NCBI RefSeq assembly: GCF_009827405.1
Contig: NZ_WTYY01000002.1
Coordinates: 1-64,000 of the forward strand
Length of the DNA: 64,000 nt
Direction of reading: 5' to 3'
DNA from: Alteraurantiacibacter aestuarii
Lineage (GTDB): Bacteria; Pseudomonadota; Alphaproteobacteria; Sphingomonadales; Sphingomonadaceae
Positions 28,473-36,923 of the stretch are shown here, one piece after another. A program made the position numbers and the translations under genes. The notes under the pieces are model-generated. The model worked only from the letters and a program-made list of their open reading frames with translations, searched no databases and was not told the origin of the DNA. The stretch's first letter is position 1; each line of letters starts with the position of its first letter.

Positions 28473-29267
28473 TCAGCCGCCCAGGCCGACTTCCGGTCCG
28501 TGCTTCTCGATCAGTTCGAAGGCCTTTTCATACCATTCGTTGCCCGGATAGTTGGCCCCCAGCACGGCGGCATAGCGCTGTGCTTCCTCGGGGATACCCA
28601 GCGCCAGGCTGGTTTCCGTGAGGCGATACAGCGCCTCAGGCGTGTGGCTGGTGGTCTGGTAGGTTTCCACCACCTTTTCAAAGTGCAGTTGCGCTGCCAG
28701 CCATTGGCCGGTGCGTTCGTAGAAGCGGCCAACTTCCATTTCCTTGCCCGCAAGGTGATCGTTCACCAGATCGATCTTCAGCCGCGCATCGGCGGCATAA
28801 TCGCTGCGCGGATAGCGGCGGACCACTTCGTTCAGCGCGCGCAGGGCCTGACGGGTAATCGCCTGATCGCGCTCCACATCGCTGATCTGTTCGTAATAGG
28901 AAATGCCGATCAGGTAATAGGCATAGGGCGCATCGCGGTTACCCGGGTGGATCGACAGGAAGCGCGTGGCTGACTGGATCGCCTGATTGTAACTGCGGCC
29001 GGCATAATAAGCGAACGCGCTCATCAACTGGGCACGGCGCGCCCAGGGTGAATAGGGATGCTGGCGCTCCACCTCGTCAAACAGCGCGGCGGCGACACGC
29101 AGGTCCCCGCGGTCCAGCCGGCCCTTTGCCGCCGAGTAGAGCGATTCCACGTCGCGCGCGACATAAGCCGTCTCACGCGGGCCAGAGCCGCCGCCCATGC
29201 CGGAGCAAGCCGAAAGAGCCAGCGCCACGGCGGCCAGCGATACTGTCTTGGTGTAAGAATGCCTCAT
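28473..29267 (-). CDS. bamD: Outer-membrane assembly lipoprotein BamD
   Basis: A 264-residue lipoprotein with a lipobox LSAC (Cys21) and five TPR-like repeats. Family landmarks are LYSAAKGRLDRGDLRVAAALFDEVERQHPYSPWARRAQLMSAF, split across residues 43-86, and the DYAADARLKIDLVNDHLAGKE block. It is part of the Bam complex that inserts outer-membrane proteins. recN lies just downstream on the same strand, as in many alphaproteobacteria, with a divergent PilZ gene between. Confidence 0.94.
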   Translation of the reverse strand: MRHSYTKTVSLAAVALALSACSGMGGGSGPRETAYVARDVESLYSAAKGRLDRGDLRVAAALFDEVERQHPYSPWARRAQLMSAFAYYAGRSYNQAIQSATRFLSIHPGNRDAPYAYYLIGISYYEQISDVERDQAITRQALRALNEVVRRYPRSDYAADARLKIDLVNDHLAGKEMEVGRFYERTGQWLAAQLHFEKVVETYQTTSHTPEALYRLTETSLALGIPEEAQRYAAVLGANYPGNEWYEKAFELIEKHGPEVGLGG

Positions 29268-29461
29268 GACAAGCGCCTATAGCCAGCGCTTTACTGAACG
29301 CCAAGTGAAGTCAGTCATGTGGATCGCGGATAAAATCCGCCGCGGGCACTTTTGGGCCGTGTCACATCTGGACTCTGCCTCAAACCAATCCATACTCGCG
29401 GCTTGCAGACCACCGTCAGGTGGCGCGTCCTTGGGGGAGGACATTCTATGTGTACGGGGCG

Positions 29462-30790
29462 ATGAGCACGGGAACTGGCCGCAAGGGACTCGTCCTGTCA
29501 GAAAACCGCCTGTTGCGGCTGTTTACCTTCTTCTTTTTCTATTTCGGCCAGGGACTGCCGGTGGGCCTGACCATCGTCGCCATTCCTGCCTGGGTGGCGG
29601 CAAATGGCGGATCCAGCGCCAATGTCGCCACGCTGGTTGGCGTTGCCTATCTGCCGTGGAGCTGGAAGTTCGCCGTTGCCGCGCTGATGGACCGCTATTC
29701 CTACCTGCCCATGGGGCGCAGGCGCGGATGGCTGATATTTGCCCAATTGCTGATGTCCGGCGGATTTGTCGGCGCCGCCGTGCTGGCTCCCGGCCCGCAA
29801 GACATCGATGCGCTGATCATGGTCACATTCCTGGTGATGGCCGGCGCGGCCACGCAGGATGTGGCGGTGGACGGGCTGGCCGTGGACCTGCTGCCCGAGG
29901 AGGAACAGGGTACTGCCAGCTCCTTCATGTTTGGCGGTCAATTCATCGGGCGTGCGCTGGCTGCGGTATCCAGCGGCATCGGGCTGGTCACGCTGGGTCC
30001 GGCAATCACCTTCCTGCTGTTCATCCCGGTGCTGCTCGCCCCAACCCTCTATGCCGTGATGATCCGCGAGCATCCGGGCGAAAAGCGCTTTCCGTGGAGC
30101 GAGGGGCAGGCCTCCGCCGCCACACTGGCCGTGCAGACCAGCAAATGGCTGGGATGGGATGGACTGATCTGGGTGACGCTCAAATCGCTGCTGCGCGGCG
30201 CCAGCCTGTGGTTCGTGATCAGCCAGAGCCTGCTGCGCGTTGCCGAGGGCATGCTGATCCCGATGTGGCCGCTGCTGGCCGTGACATTCCTGGCGATGAG
30301 TACCGAGTATTACACCTCGATGGTGTCCACACTGGAGCTGATCTGCGCCATTATCGCTCTGGGTCTGGGCAGCGCGCTGACGCTGAAGCTGGGTGCGCGC
30401 TGGTCTGTTGTGCTGGTGTGCGCGCTCAATATCGGCCTGGTGTTGGTCCTGATGACGGCGCAGCCTGTATGGGCACAACGGCCGTTCTTCATCGCCCTGA
30501 CCGCATGCTGGGCGCTGCTGACGATCCTTTCCAGCATCACGACCAACCCGCTGCGCATGCAATTGTCCGACAAGCGCGCGTCGGCCACGCAGTTCACCAT
30601 CTACAATTCGATCGCCAACTTCCCGGTGGCGATCGGCGCGTGGACCTTCGCCTGGCTGGGCGGCATTGAAGACCATGTGCGCACGCTGACAGGTGCGGCG
30701 GTGATCTTCACGCTGGCAGCAATCAGCTTCGCCCTGCTGCGCATGCCAAGGCCGTCACCGCCCCCGGAAGTGCAGCCCATGCCGGCCTGA
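29462..30790 (+). CDS. AmpG-like MFS permease
   Basis: A 442-residue MFS protein with about 12 helices. The pattern FFFYFGQGLPVGLTIVAIP, YLPWSWKFAVAALMDRYSYL and RRRGWLIFAQ resembles the AmpG/SLC33-like branch, which includes the inner-membrane importer of muropeptides. Other internal blocks such as GAATQDVAVDGLAVDLLPEE are typical of the same branch. Import of anhydromuropeptides is plausible, but the substrate is not proven. The ATG at 29462 was chosen because the conserved region begins soon after it. Confidence 0.8.
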   Translation: MSTGTGRKGLVLSENRLLRLFTFFFFYFGQGLPVGLTIVAIPAWVAANGGSSANVATLVGVAYLPWSWKFAVAALMDRYSYLPMGRRRGWLIFAQLLMSGGFVGAAVLAPGPQDIDALIMVTFLVMAGAATQDVAVDGLAVDLLPEEEQGTASSFMFGGQFIGRALAAVSSGIGLVTLGPAITFLLFIPVLLAPTLYAVMIREHPGEKRFPWSEGQASAATLAVQTSKWLGWDGLIWVTLKSLLRGASLWFVISQSLLRVAEGMLIPMWPLLAVTFLAMSTEYYTSMVSTLELICAIIALGLGSALTLKLGARWSVVLVCALNIGLVLVLMTAQPVWAQRPFFIALTACWALLTILSSITTNPLRMQLSDKRASATQFTIYNSIANFPVAIGAWTFAWLGGIEDHVRTLTGAAVIFTLAAISFALLRMPRPSPPPEVQPMPA

Positions 30791-30800
30791 ACGGGTTGCT

Positions 30801-30840
30801 CCAGAAGCTTTTGGCCAGAAGCTATTGGCCAGAAGCTTTC
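30801..30840. repeat. Tandem 14-base repeat, nearly three copies
   Basis: CCAGAAGCTTTTGG, CCAGAAGCTATTGG and CCAGAAGCTTTC stand head to tail in the 62-base gap between two convergent genes. Units one and two differ by a single base. The AGAAGCTT cores can pair with each other, so the run may also act as a bidirectional transcript end. Confidence 0.85.
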
Positions 30841-30852
30841 AGATCCGCCGAT

Positions 30853-31761
30853 CTACTCCCAGAAGGCCACGCTGCGGCATTCGATGCTTTCGCGAATATG
30901 CGGGTTCACCGCGCTGCTGTCGATGAAGGCGGAGTGCGGGCAACGCCAGGTGCGGTCATGATCGCTGTCATGGAATTTGAACAGCAGCACGTCATCGGCC
31001 TGCATCCCTTGAAAATACCACCAGCGGTGGCCGTGATGATAGGAGAAGATCGTCGCGGCGAGGATGTCCTCCTCACCCTCAATCGGCTTGACCAGATCAT
31101 CGCCGGTGGGGAATTCATCGACAATGAACAGCGTGTTGCTCTTCTCTTCCCCGCCAAAGCTGGTGCGCCCGTCGCACACCGCCAGCGGCACGTCCTGCGG
31201 CGGAGGCGAAAAGGTGCGCCAGTAGCTGGTGACCAGAAAGCGCTTGAAGCCGGGGCCATCGGGGAAATGCTGCTTGTAGGTCGCCTCTGCCATGCGCCGC
31301 GCGGTGTTGGTATTGGTATCGACATGCGCCTCACCCGCAGGTGGCTGGATGCCGCCCTGATGCTGATAATTCTGCGCCTTCTGCTTTGCCCTGGCTGAAA
31401 GATCGGCGCTGGTGCGGATCATCCAGCCGCGCGCCACGCATTTGTCGGCACCGGTCAGGCGCATCACATCGCATTCGACCTCCTTTTCATACAGCGCATC
31501 GACCATCGCCTTGTCATGAAAATCGGTGACGGCAGACGGGCATTTGGTAATCATGAAGCCATGCGTATCGAGATCGAAATGGTCACGGATCGGCATGCCG
31601 TCACGGATGGTGATCTCATGGTCCGAATAGGTGCCGGTGTTGATCTCCGCCCCCTGGCTGACATAGCGGCGGGTGACGAAATCGCCCTCATCGACATAAC
31701 GCATCATGGCGCGAACCTGGCGTGCATTATCCTCGATATTGTCCAATGCTGCGGTGGCCAT
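30853..31761 (-). CDS. CmcJ/NvfI-family oxidoreductase (GA4-desaturase-like)
   Basis: A 302-residue protein of the CmcJ/NvfI (GA4 desaturase) family, known from secondary-metabolite clusters. Landmarks include MMRYVDEGDFVTRRYVSQG, YSDHEITIRDG, a potential metal-binding AHVDTNTNTA, and the C-terminal LLFKFHDSDHDRTWRCPHSAF block. It may be a non-haem iron or otherwise redox-active tailoring enzyme. The start at 31761 follows GGGGAGAGG. It is divergent from a methyltransferase across a palindrome that looks like a TetR-type operator. The substrate is unknown. Confidence 0.8.
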   Translation of the reverse strand: MATAALDNIEDNARQVRAMMRYVDEGDFVTRRYVSQGAEINTGTYSDHEITIRDGMPIRDHFDLDTHGFMITKCPSAVTDFHDKAMVDALYEKEVECDVMRLTGADKCVARGWMIRTSADLSARAKQKAQNYQHQGGIQPPAGEAHVDTNTNTARRMAEATYKQHFPDGPGFKRFLVTSYWRTFSPPPQDVPLAVCDGRTSFGGEEKSNTLFIVDEFPTGDDLVKPIEGEEDILAATIFSYHHGHRWWYFQGMQADDVLLFKFHDSDHDRTWRCPHSAFIDSSAVNPHIRESIECRSVAFWE

Positions 31762-31784
31762 CGGGCCTCTCCCCATCTGTTTTG

Positions 31785-31796
31785 TAACGTTCGTTA
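31785..31796. promoter_or_regulatory. Perfect palindrome TAACG-TT-CGTTA, candidate TetR-type operator
   Basis: TAACG and CGTTA are exact inverted repeats around two bases, within the 114-base gap between the divergent CmcJ-type and methyltransferase genes and 24 bases from the former. TetR-family operators often take this form. No TetR gene is adjacent, so the regulator would act in trans. Confidence 0.5.
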
Positions 31797-31875
31797 GGAA
31801 TATGCCATGAGGCACTGGCGAACTGCAAGCTTGCGCACTAACCTCCATCACTGAAAACAATGAGGGAGGGATTCG

Positions 31876-32898
31876 ATGGGGCCTTTGCCACCAAGCGCGG
31901 ATGACCGTGCAATCTGGGATATGTGGGAATCACAGTTTCGTCTGCCAGTGGCGACCGTGGCCGATGAAGTGGGGACGTTTCGCGCATTGGGCAATACCCC
32001 CATGAACACTGCCGATCTCGCTGCCGAACTGAAGGTGGACGAGCGTGCGCTTGGCATCCATCTGGGCGCGCTGGCCGCGTGCGATCTGGTGGAAAAGCGC
32101 GACGGCAAATGGGCTGCCACGCCCGCTGCCCGCACCTGGCTCCATCCCGACGCGGTCGGATACTGGGGCGGTTTCCTGTTCCGCTTTCGCGAAACCAACC
32201 CGCTCCACGCACAATTGCTGGAGACCCTGAAGACCGGCAAGCGTCCCGTGGGCAACGTCTCTGGCGGGCCGGAATGGGAACGCGGAACGATGAGCCAGGA
32301 AGTGGCTGAGCGGATCGCCATCTTCATGCACGCCCATTCAATGGCTCCGGCGCGCGGTGCGGCATCGCAGCAGCTGTTCGCCGAGCTGGACAGCCTGATG
32401 GATGTTGGCTGCGGATCGGGTGTCTACGGGATCGAGATCGCCAAGGCCAATCCACGGATCAAGGTGACGCTGCTCGATCTCAAGGAAATGTGCGCCGAGG
32501 CGCATAAATTCGTGGAGGAAGCCGGCCTTACCGGGCGTGTTTCCACCGCCGGTGTGAACATGTTCGAGCAGGAATGGCCGACCGGACACAGTGCGCACTT
32601 CTTTGCCAACGTGTTCCACGACTGGTCGGAAGAGACCAATCGCCTGCTCGCCAAGAAGAGCTTTGACGCGCTGCCATCGGGCGGAAAAATCCTGCTTTCC
32701 GAAGTGCTTATGGATGATGACGGGGCCGGTCCCTGGCAAGCCGCCGCGTTCAGCCTGATGATGCTGGTGGGCACGCTGGGCAAGCAATATTCGCTGCCCG
32801 AATTCCGCGCCATCCTGGAAAGCGCGGGCTTCACCAATGTGCAGGCCACCCGCACCGGCGGCGGCTATTACTCGCTGGTCAGCGCGGTCAAGCCCTGA
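31876..32898 (+). CDS. SAM-dependent O-methyltransferase
   Basis: A 340-residue protein with the two-part layout of plant/COMT-like bacterial O-methyltransferases. An N-terminal winged-helix dimerisation domain covers residues about 10-90 (WESQFRLPVATVADEVGTF). A Rossmann SAM domain follows, with LMDVGCGSGVYGIEIAKANP near residue 175, NVFHDWSEETNRLLAKKSF and GGKILLSEVLM. The F-HDW catalytic-base motif is intact. The substrate is unknown. The divergent CmcJ-type gene suggests that both modify the same small molecule. Confidence 0.87.
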   Translation: MGPLPPSADDRAIWDMWESQFRLPVATVADEVGTFRALGNTPMNTADLAAELKVDERALGIHLGALAACDLVEKRDGKWAATPAARTWLHPDAVGYWGGFLFRFRETNPLHAQLLETLKTGKRPVGNVSGGPEWERGTMSQEVAERIAIFMHAHSMAPARGAASQQLFAELDSLMDVGCGSGVYGIEIAKANPRIKVTLLDLKEMCAEAHKFVEEAGLTGRVSTAGVNMFEQEWPTGHSAHFFANVFHDWSEETNRLLAKKSFDALPSGGKILLSEVLMDDDGAGPWQAAAFSLMMLVGTLGKQYSLPEFRAILESAGFTNVQATRTGGGYYSLVSAVKP

Positions 32899-32971
32899 GA
32901 GGCCTCGCAATGGCCCTGCACTGGCCCCGCACTGTTTCCTGCGCTGAGCTGCTGCCTCTGACATGCTGCCT

Positions 32972-32992
32972 CTAGGGGTTCACCCCTAGGGG
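32972..32992. repeat. Hairpin CTAGGGG-TTCA-CCCCTAG with overlapping palindrome
   Basis: CTAGGGG and CCCCTAG form a perfect seven-base stem with a TTCA loop (32972-32989), and CCCCTAGGGG at 32983-32992 is itself palindromic, so two alternative structures are possible. Just before it, GCTGCCTCT is repeated 14 bases apart. It lies 73 bases after the methyltransferase stop and 85 bases before the first pilin gene. No T tract follows it. Confidence 0.6.
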
Positions 32993-33076
32993 CGCATCAG
33001 CCATATCTGGAAGCCCCGTCCCCTATGGCTTCTCACGCGGCAGACCATTCTGTCGCCGGGACCAGGGGAAACAGAC

Positions 33077-33289
33077 ATGCAATGCAGCAAGAACCGGCAT
33101 TTGCTGGCCGATCAGGCTGGCGCGACCTCCATCGAATATGCGCTGATCGCAGCGCTGATCGCGGTTGCGCTGGCAGGCACATTTTCCTCGCTTGGCGGCG
33201 AAGTGACCACCCATTACCAGAACATAGAGACGTCCATCGACGAGGCCGTCAATGAGACCGAGGCGGAGCCTGCCCCTTCGCCCACTTGA
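33077..33289 (+). CDS. Flp-family type IVb pilin
   Basis: A 70-residue Flp prepilin. The prepilin signature is the hydrophobic GATSIEYALIAALIAVALAG following a short polar leader, with the mature helix beginning at or near GATSIEY. The E in SIEY is the usual Glu5 of type IV pilins. An acidic, proline-rich C-terminus (NETEAEPAPSPT) is unusual. The tad/cpa assembly genes are not in the window. Confidence 0.9.
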   Translation: MQCSKNRHLLADQAGATSIEYALIAALIAVALAGTFSSLGGEVTTHYQNIETSIDEAVNETEAEPAPSPT

Positions 33290-33499
33290 GCCTGCGCCAT
33301 GGCCTGCCCATGACCTCGCACGCGCGCCTGACGGTCCCCGCCACGGATGTGCCACACATATTGGCACGGGCTTGCCGGACATAGCTAATTTCACCTTAAG
33401 GCCAACTGGTAGCACCGCCGTAACCGCATCTGGCGCACACATGGTAACTGCACCGGCTCTGTTTCGAAGACCCGAGTCGGTGCGGAGACATGGGGAAAC

Positions 33500-33685
33500 A
33501 TGATGTTCAACACTCTGGCCGCGCTATGCGCAAATACGGACGGCACGACAGGTATCGAATATGGCCTGATCGCCTCGCTTATCGCCATGACAGTCGTCGG
33601 CGGGATATCCTCGCTGGGAACCGAAGTGGGCGGCTTCTACGAAGCCATGCAGACCGGGCTGCACGATTCCAACGAAACGCCTTGA
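33500..33685 (+). CDS. Second Flp-family type IVb pilin
   Basis: A 61-residue Flp prepilin with a leader ending near DGTTG and the helix TTGIEYGLIASLIAMTVVGG, carrying the conserved Glu in GIEY. Its C-terminus (YEAMQTGLHDSNETP) differs from that of the first pilin 210 bases upstream, so the two are diverged paralogues. The 210-base spacer holds no gene. A short hairpin terminator follows. Confidence 0.9.
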   Translation: MMFNTLAALCANTDGTTGIEYGLIASLIAMTVVGGISSLGTEVGGFYEAMQTGLHDSNETP

Positions 33686-33688
33686 GCC

Positions 33689-33707
33689 AAGCGCCTGATT
33701 GGCGCTT
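33689..33707 (+). terminator. Short hairpin terminator after the second Flp pilin
   Basis: AAGCGCC and GGCGCTT form a perfect seven-base stem with a TGATT loop, immediately downstream of the pilin stop, followed by TTCCTGATT. The T content is modest, so the efficiency is uncertain. Confidence 0.5.
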
Positions 33708-33748
33708 TCCTGATTGGGCGGCAGCGCACCATGCGGACAGCCCCAACC

Positions 33749-33762
33749 TTGACAAAAATCAA
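33749..33762. promoter_or_regulatory. Candidate FNR/FixK/Crp-family box
   Basis: TTGA-CAAAAA-TCAA matches TTGA-N6-TCAA, the consensus for FNR/FixK/Anr-type regulators, and reads TTGAC-AAAA-ATCAA against TTGAT-N4-ATCAA. It lies 73 bases before the start of the 730-residue secreted protein. Oxygen or NO control is the inference; a chance match is possible. Confidence 0.45.
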
Positions 33763-33835
33763 TGCCTCCACGGTCCAAGTGTGGCCCACTGCTTCCATCA
33801 GGTGTCATACCAGACGGGCCTGGTGAGGAGGTGCC

Positions 33836-36028
33836 ATGACGCTGCGGTTTTCCAGGTACACAGCTGCCGCAATCAGCATGGCCATAGCCGGAGCAGCGAG
33901 CGGGGTATCGGCTCAGCAACTGGAGACCCGGCCGACACTGCGGCCCGTCTTGCGCCCTGAACTTCAGATCGAGGCGCCAGCGACCCAGATTGTTCCGCCA
34001 GCAGATGTGGAAAGCTATGACGATCCGGAATCGGTCACACTGAAGGCCGGTACAACAGGCGATCTGATCAGGTCGCTCGAAATCAGGCGATCCTTCTCGG
34101 TCGAGGAGCTGCGGCGCAATCCGGAAATCCAGATCGGCCCGGTGCGGGCGAATATGCGCCCCGTGCTGCAAAATCCCGATGCGCCGGTAAATCTGGCCAG
34201 CCGCCTCAGGCAGCGCAGCGCACTGGTGACGGATGTGCATGACAGCATGGACGTCATGGAAGCCAGCGGTGGCCTGATCATCCGCCAGTTCCTGACCTAT
34301 CGGATGCTGCCGCGCTCCTGCTCCGACAGCCGCAACAGGCAAGAACTGGCGCGCGCAGGGGCATCCTGCTTCACGCGCATGAGCGAGCAGGAACGCACAG
34401 CCGCCCGCGCCAATCCGGCCAGCGCGCGCTATGTTTCCGGGACAACTATCCCGCTCGGGAACAGGACGCTTGGGGCAAGACGGGAGGCCGAAGCCGCGGA
34501 GATCGCCACCGATATGGCCAGCCTGCGCGCCATGCTGCGCGACCCGGCGCAGCGGGCCACGATTGAGCGCGAGATCGGCGCGGAAGATGCAGCGCGCTAT
34601 GCCAGGCTCACCGATGAGGAGCTGGAGGCCGAACTCGTCAACACTGCCGTGATCCAACTTGAAGAGACCATGTTTGTGCCGTCTGCCGAACAGATGAGAC
34701 CGATCTTCCTGCAACGGCCAGGTTTCACCATCGCCACTCCCGGCGTGGCCGCGCGCGATTTCTTCCTGCCGCAGCCGATCGAGGTCGTCGACGCCGAACA
34801 TGCCATTCCCGACCGCATCTTCCTCACCGGATTCACCGTCAATCGCTCGCACGAATGGCGCAAGCGCGTGTCGGTCACGATCAACTGGTGCGTGGTCAGT
34901 TGCAAGAAGACCTATTACGTCGAAATGAATGCCGGCTTCGATTACGGCTTTGGCCTGCGCCTGCCGATCGAGGTTGGCGGCACCTACAGCTACAATCGCA
35001 CCGGCAATAACGAGCAGGCGCATTTCACCGCCACGATCGCGCCGGTAAACGGCTCCGCTGCCGATTTCAGCTCAACCGCCCTGCCCGCCGACCAACTGTT
35101 CAACGGTCAGGAACTGGTCGCCGAAGTGGGTGCCAGGGCGGGCTTTGGCTACAAGGTTCCGGCGATGGGAACCGGCTCGGTCGGTTTTTCGGTGACGCAT
35201 GATTTCACAGATGGCCTGCCCTCGCCCTTCACCAACGGCCAGTTCGCGCCCCCGGCACCCGGTCAGGCCTCACCGCCATCGGCCGAGCAGGTGTTCCGCA
35301 ACATAGACCTGATCGGAGGACGCGCCAATTTCTGGTTCGTGGGCGCCAGGATCCATCCCTCCGTCAAGCTGGGGCTGACTTCGGACCGGCTGGAGATGCT
35401 GCTGACCGATAATCTGGCAGGAACGCAAATGCACATCACCCGGCCCGGACAGCGCTTCGATCTGGCGGTCGATCCGATCAGCCATGCCAGCAGCTTCACC
35501 ATCGCCGAACCGACCTATAATCTGGGCTTCACGCTCACCCCCGGCATCACCGTCAACGCCTTTGTCGACGTCAAGGCGTGGAGCAAGGACTGGGACTGGG
35601 ACATCTGGTTCCCGCAGCTGAGCCTGACCTTGCCGCCGGGCGGGCACGATTTTGGCTGCCATGCCGAAACGATCTGTTCGCGCAGCTATAATTACTCGCC
35701 CGACGTCCAGCAGGAAGAGGCTGCGCAAGCCTCGCTCCCCAGCGATCCGTTGCAGGCGATGATCGTCCAGTGGCAGCGCGAATTCCTGGCCGAATGGCAG
35801 CCCAGGTGCCCCTATCAGGAGGTGAAATTCTGCGAGGTTGCGGTAAACTGGGTCTCGCAGAAATACGGCTATCGCATGACCGAGGCCATTCCCGAGGCCT
35901 TTGGCCAGGACGTGATCAACCTCGACATGCTGAACGCGCCCGAGGCCCGCTCAATGTTCGAATCGCTCAAGCATCAGGCCCGGCAGGAAGCCATCGCGAT
36001 CATCGAGGACAGTGAGGAAATCAGGTAG
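33836..36028 (+). CDS. Large secreted protein of unknown family
   Basis: A 730-residue protein with a signal peptide ending near GVSAQ. It then has a Pro/Arg-rich repeat (RPTLRPVLRPELQ), a mostly helical charged region (residues 60-300) and a beta-rich half with many aromatic residues (WCVVSCKKTYYVEMNAGF and GGTYSYNRTG), suggesting a soluble or surface beta-domain. Cysteine pairs are seen in WCVVSC and CHAETIC and near the end (RCPYQEVKFC). The last 120 residues are helical. No enzymatic motif or family is recognised. A candidate FNR-type box lies upstream, and a coiled-coil secreted protein gene is convergent. Confidence 0.75.
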   Translation: MTLRFSRYTAAAISMAIAGAASGVSAQQLETRPTLRPVLRPELQIEAPATQIVPPADVESYDDPESVTLKAGTTGDLIRSLEIRRSFSVEELRRNPEIQIGPVRANMRPVLQNPDAPVNLASRLRQRSALVTDVHDSMDVMEASGGLIIRQFLTYRMLPRSCSDSRNRQELARAGASCFTRMSEQERTAARANPASARYVSGTTIPLGNRTLGARREAEAAEIATDMASLRAMLRDPAQRATIEREIGAEDAARYARLTDEELEAELVNTAVIQLEETMFVPSAEQMRPIFLQRPGFTIATPGVAARDFFLPQPIEVVDAEHAIPDRIFLTGFTVNRSHEWRKRVSVTINWCVVSCKKTYYVEMNAGFDYGFGLRLPIEVGGTYSYNRTGNNEQAHFTATIAPVNGSAADFSSTALPADQLFNGQELVAEVGARAGFGYKVPAMGTGSVGFSVTHDFTDGLPSPFTNGQFAPPAPGQASPPSAEQVFRNIDLIGGRANFWFVGARIHPSVKLGLTSDRLEMLLTDNLAGTQMHITRPGQRFDLAVDPISHASSFTIAEPTYNLGFTLTPGITVNAFVDVKAWSKDWDWDIWFPQLSLTLPPGGHDFGCHAETICSRSYNYSPDVQQEEAAQASLPSDPLQAMIVQWQREFLAEWQPRCPYQEVKFCEVAVNWVSQKYGYRMTEAIPEAFGQDVINLDMLNAPEARSMFESLKHQARQEAIAIIEDSEEIR

Positions 36029-36083
36029 GAGCCGCAGGAATTGCAGGCGCTCCTGACCACGCAGAACCAGCGGCGCTACGGCG

Positions 36084-36740
36084 TCACTGCGGCTGGCAAT
36101 ATTCGATCTGGCCGCTTTCGCACAACGCCACGCGGCGGCGCCAGTCGGCCATGGCGTTTTCATGGGCGATACGCGCGTCTTCGATCGCCCGCTGGCGGTC
36201 ACGCTCCATTTGCTCAAGTTCGCGAATCCGCAGGTCCCTGGCTTCCACCGCAGTCTCGTAATCGCGCTGCTCGATCTCGTGACGGCGGCGTTCGACGGCA
36301 TTGAGCTCGACAATGGCGGCAGCATAGAGGGACATCTGGGCATTGGCCGCGCAGGCTTCGAGTATTTCATCGCGGTTGCGGGCAGGTTCACCCGGCGCCA
36401 CCGGCTGGAGCATCACCGCGTGGGTGCGCCGCTCGCATTCCAGAATCCGCTCGGTCAGGGCGCTCTCGTAGTCGATGCCCTTGTCTTTCAGCAGCGCCTT
36501 CATTCTTTCCATGTCCTGCGACACGTCGAAGGCGAAAGCGCGGCGATAGGCCTCGCAATCCTCGCTCATGACGATGTCGGCCGCATCACTGTCGCGCCCG
36601 TCCGTCTCGGCCAGCACCGCCGTGGCCGCGCGGCACTGCTCATGAGTATAGGGCCCGGCCTGCTGCGCCGCCGCCGGACTTGCGCCGATCGCAAGGGCAA
36701 ACGAGGCGGTGATCACGGGGAATGCGAGTGCGGCTTTCAT
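36084..36740 (-). CDS. Secreted coiled-coil protein, unknown
   Basis: A 218-residue protein with a signal peptide ending at AAAQQ. Cysteines in HEQCRAA, SEDCEAY, LECERRT, LEACAAN and a C-terminal CESGQIEYC suggest disulfides. Residues about 150-205 form a long charged coiled coil (RRHEIEQRDYETAVEARDL). No family was recognised. Its convergence with the 730-residue secreted protein, 55 bases apart, suggests but does not prove related function. Confidence 0.68.
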   Translation of the reverse strand: MKAALAFPVITASFALAIGASPAAAQQAGPYTHEQCRAATAVLAETDGRDSDAADIVMSEDCEAYRRAFAFDVSQDMERMKALLKDKGIDYESALTERILECERRTHAVMLQPVAPGEPARNRDEILEACAANAQMSLYAAAIVELNAVERRRHEIEQRDYETAVEARDLRIRELEQMERDRQRAIEDARIAHENAMADWRRRVALCESGQIEYCQPQ

Positions 36741-36842
36741 GGTAACTCACTCCATCTCTGGGACAGCGAAGAGACCACCATTGCCGGCAAATGTGACGAG
36801 CGCATTGTTTCTGGTCAATCCGGCCGGCGCAACCGGACCGGC

Positions 36843-36923
36843 ATGGACCTGCCGTGGGACCGCAAGGTGGAAGAGGATGAGGGCTGGCAATGGATCGACC
36901 CCGACAAGGAGCGCGACGAATGA
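36843..36923 (+). CDS. Possible tiny acidic ORF, 26 residues
   Basis: A 26-codon ORF encoding an acidic peptide (MDLPWDRKVEEDEGWQWIDP and six more residues). It has no convincing ribosome site and lies in the 317-base gap between the coiled-coil gene and the HNH gene. Its stop overlaps the next ORF's start as ATGA, which is the main reason to list it. Confidence 0.25.
   Translation: MDLPWDRKVEEDEGWQWIDPDKERDE

Noticed and set aside
29498..30676. A 392-codon minus-strand frame opposite the AmpG-like permease
   Set aside because: Gln/His/Arg-rich shadow. The plus strand encodes a regular 12-helix transporter.
33524..35023. A 499-codon minus-strand frame antisense to the 730-residue secreted protein
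   Set aside because: No start signal and Gly/Arg/His-rich shadow composition. The plus strand has a signal peptide and ordered domains.
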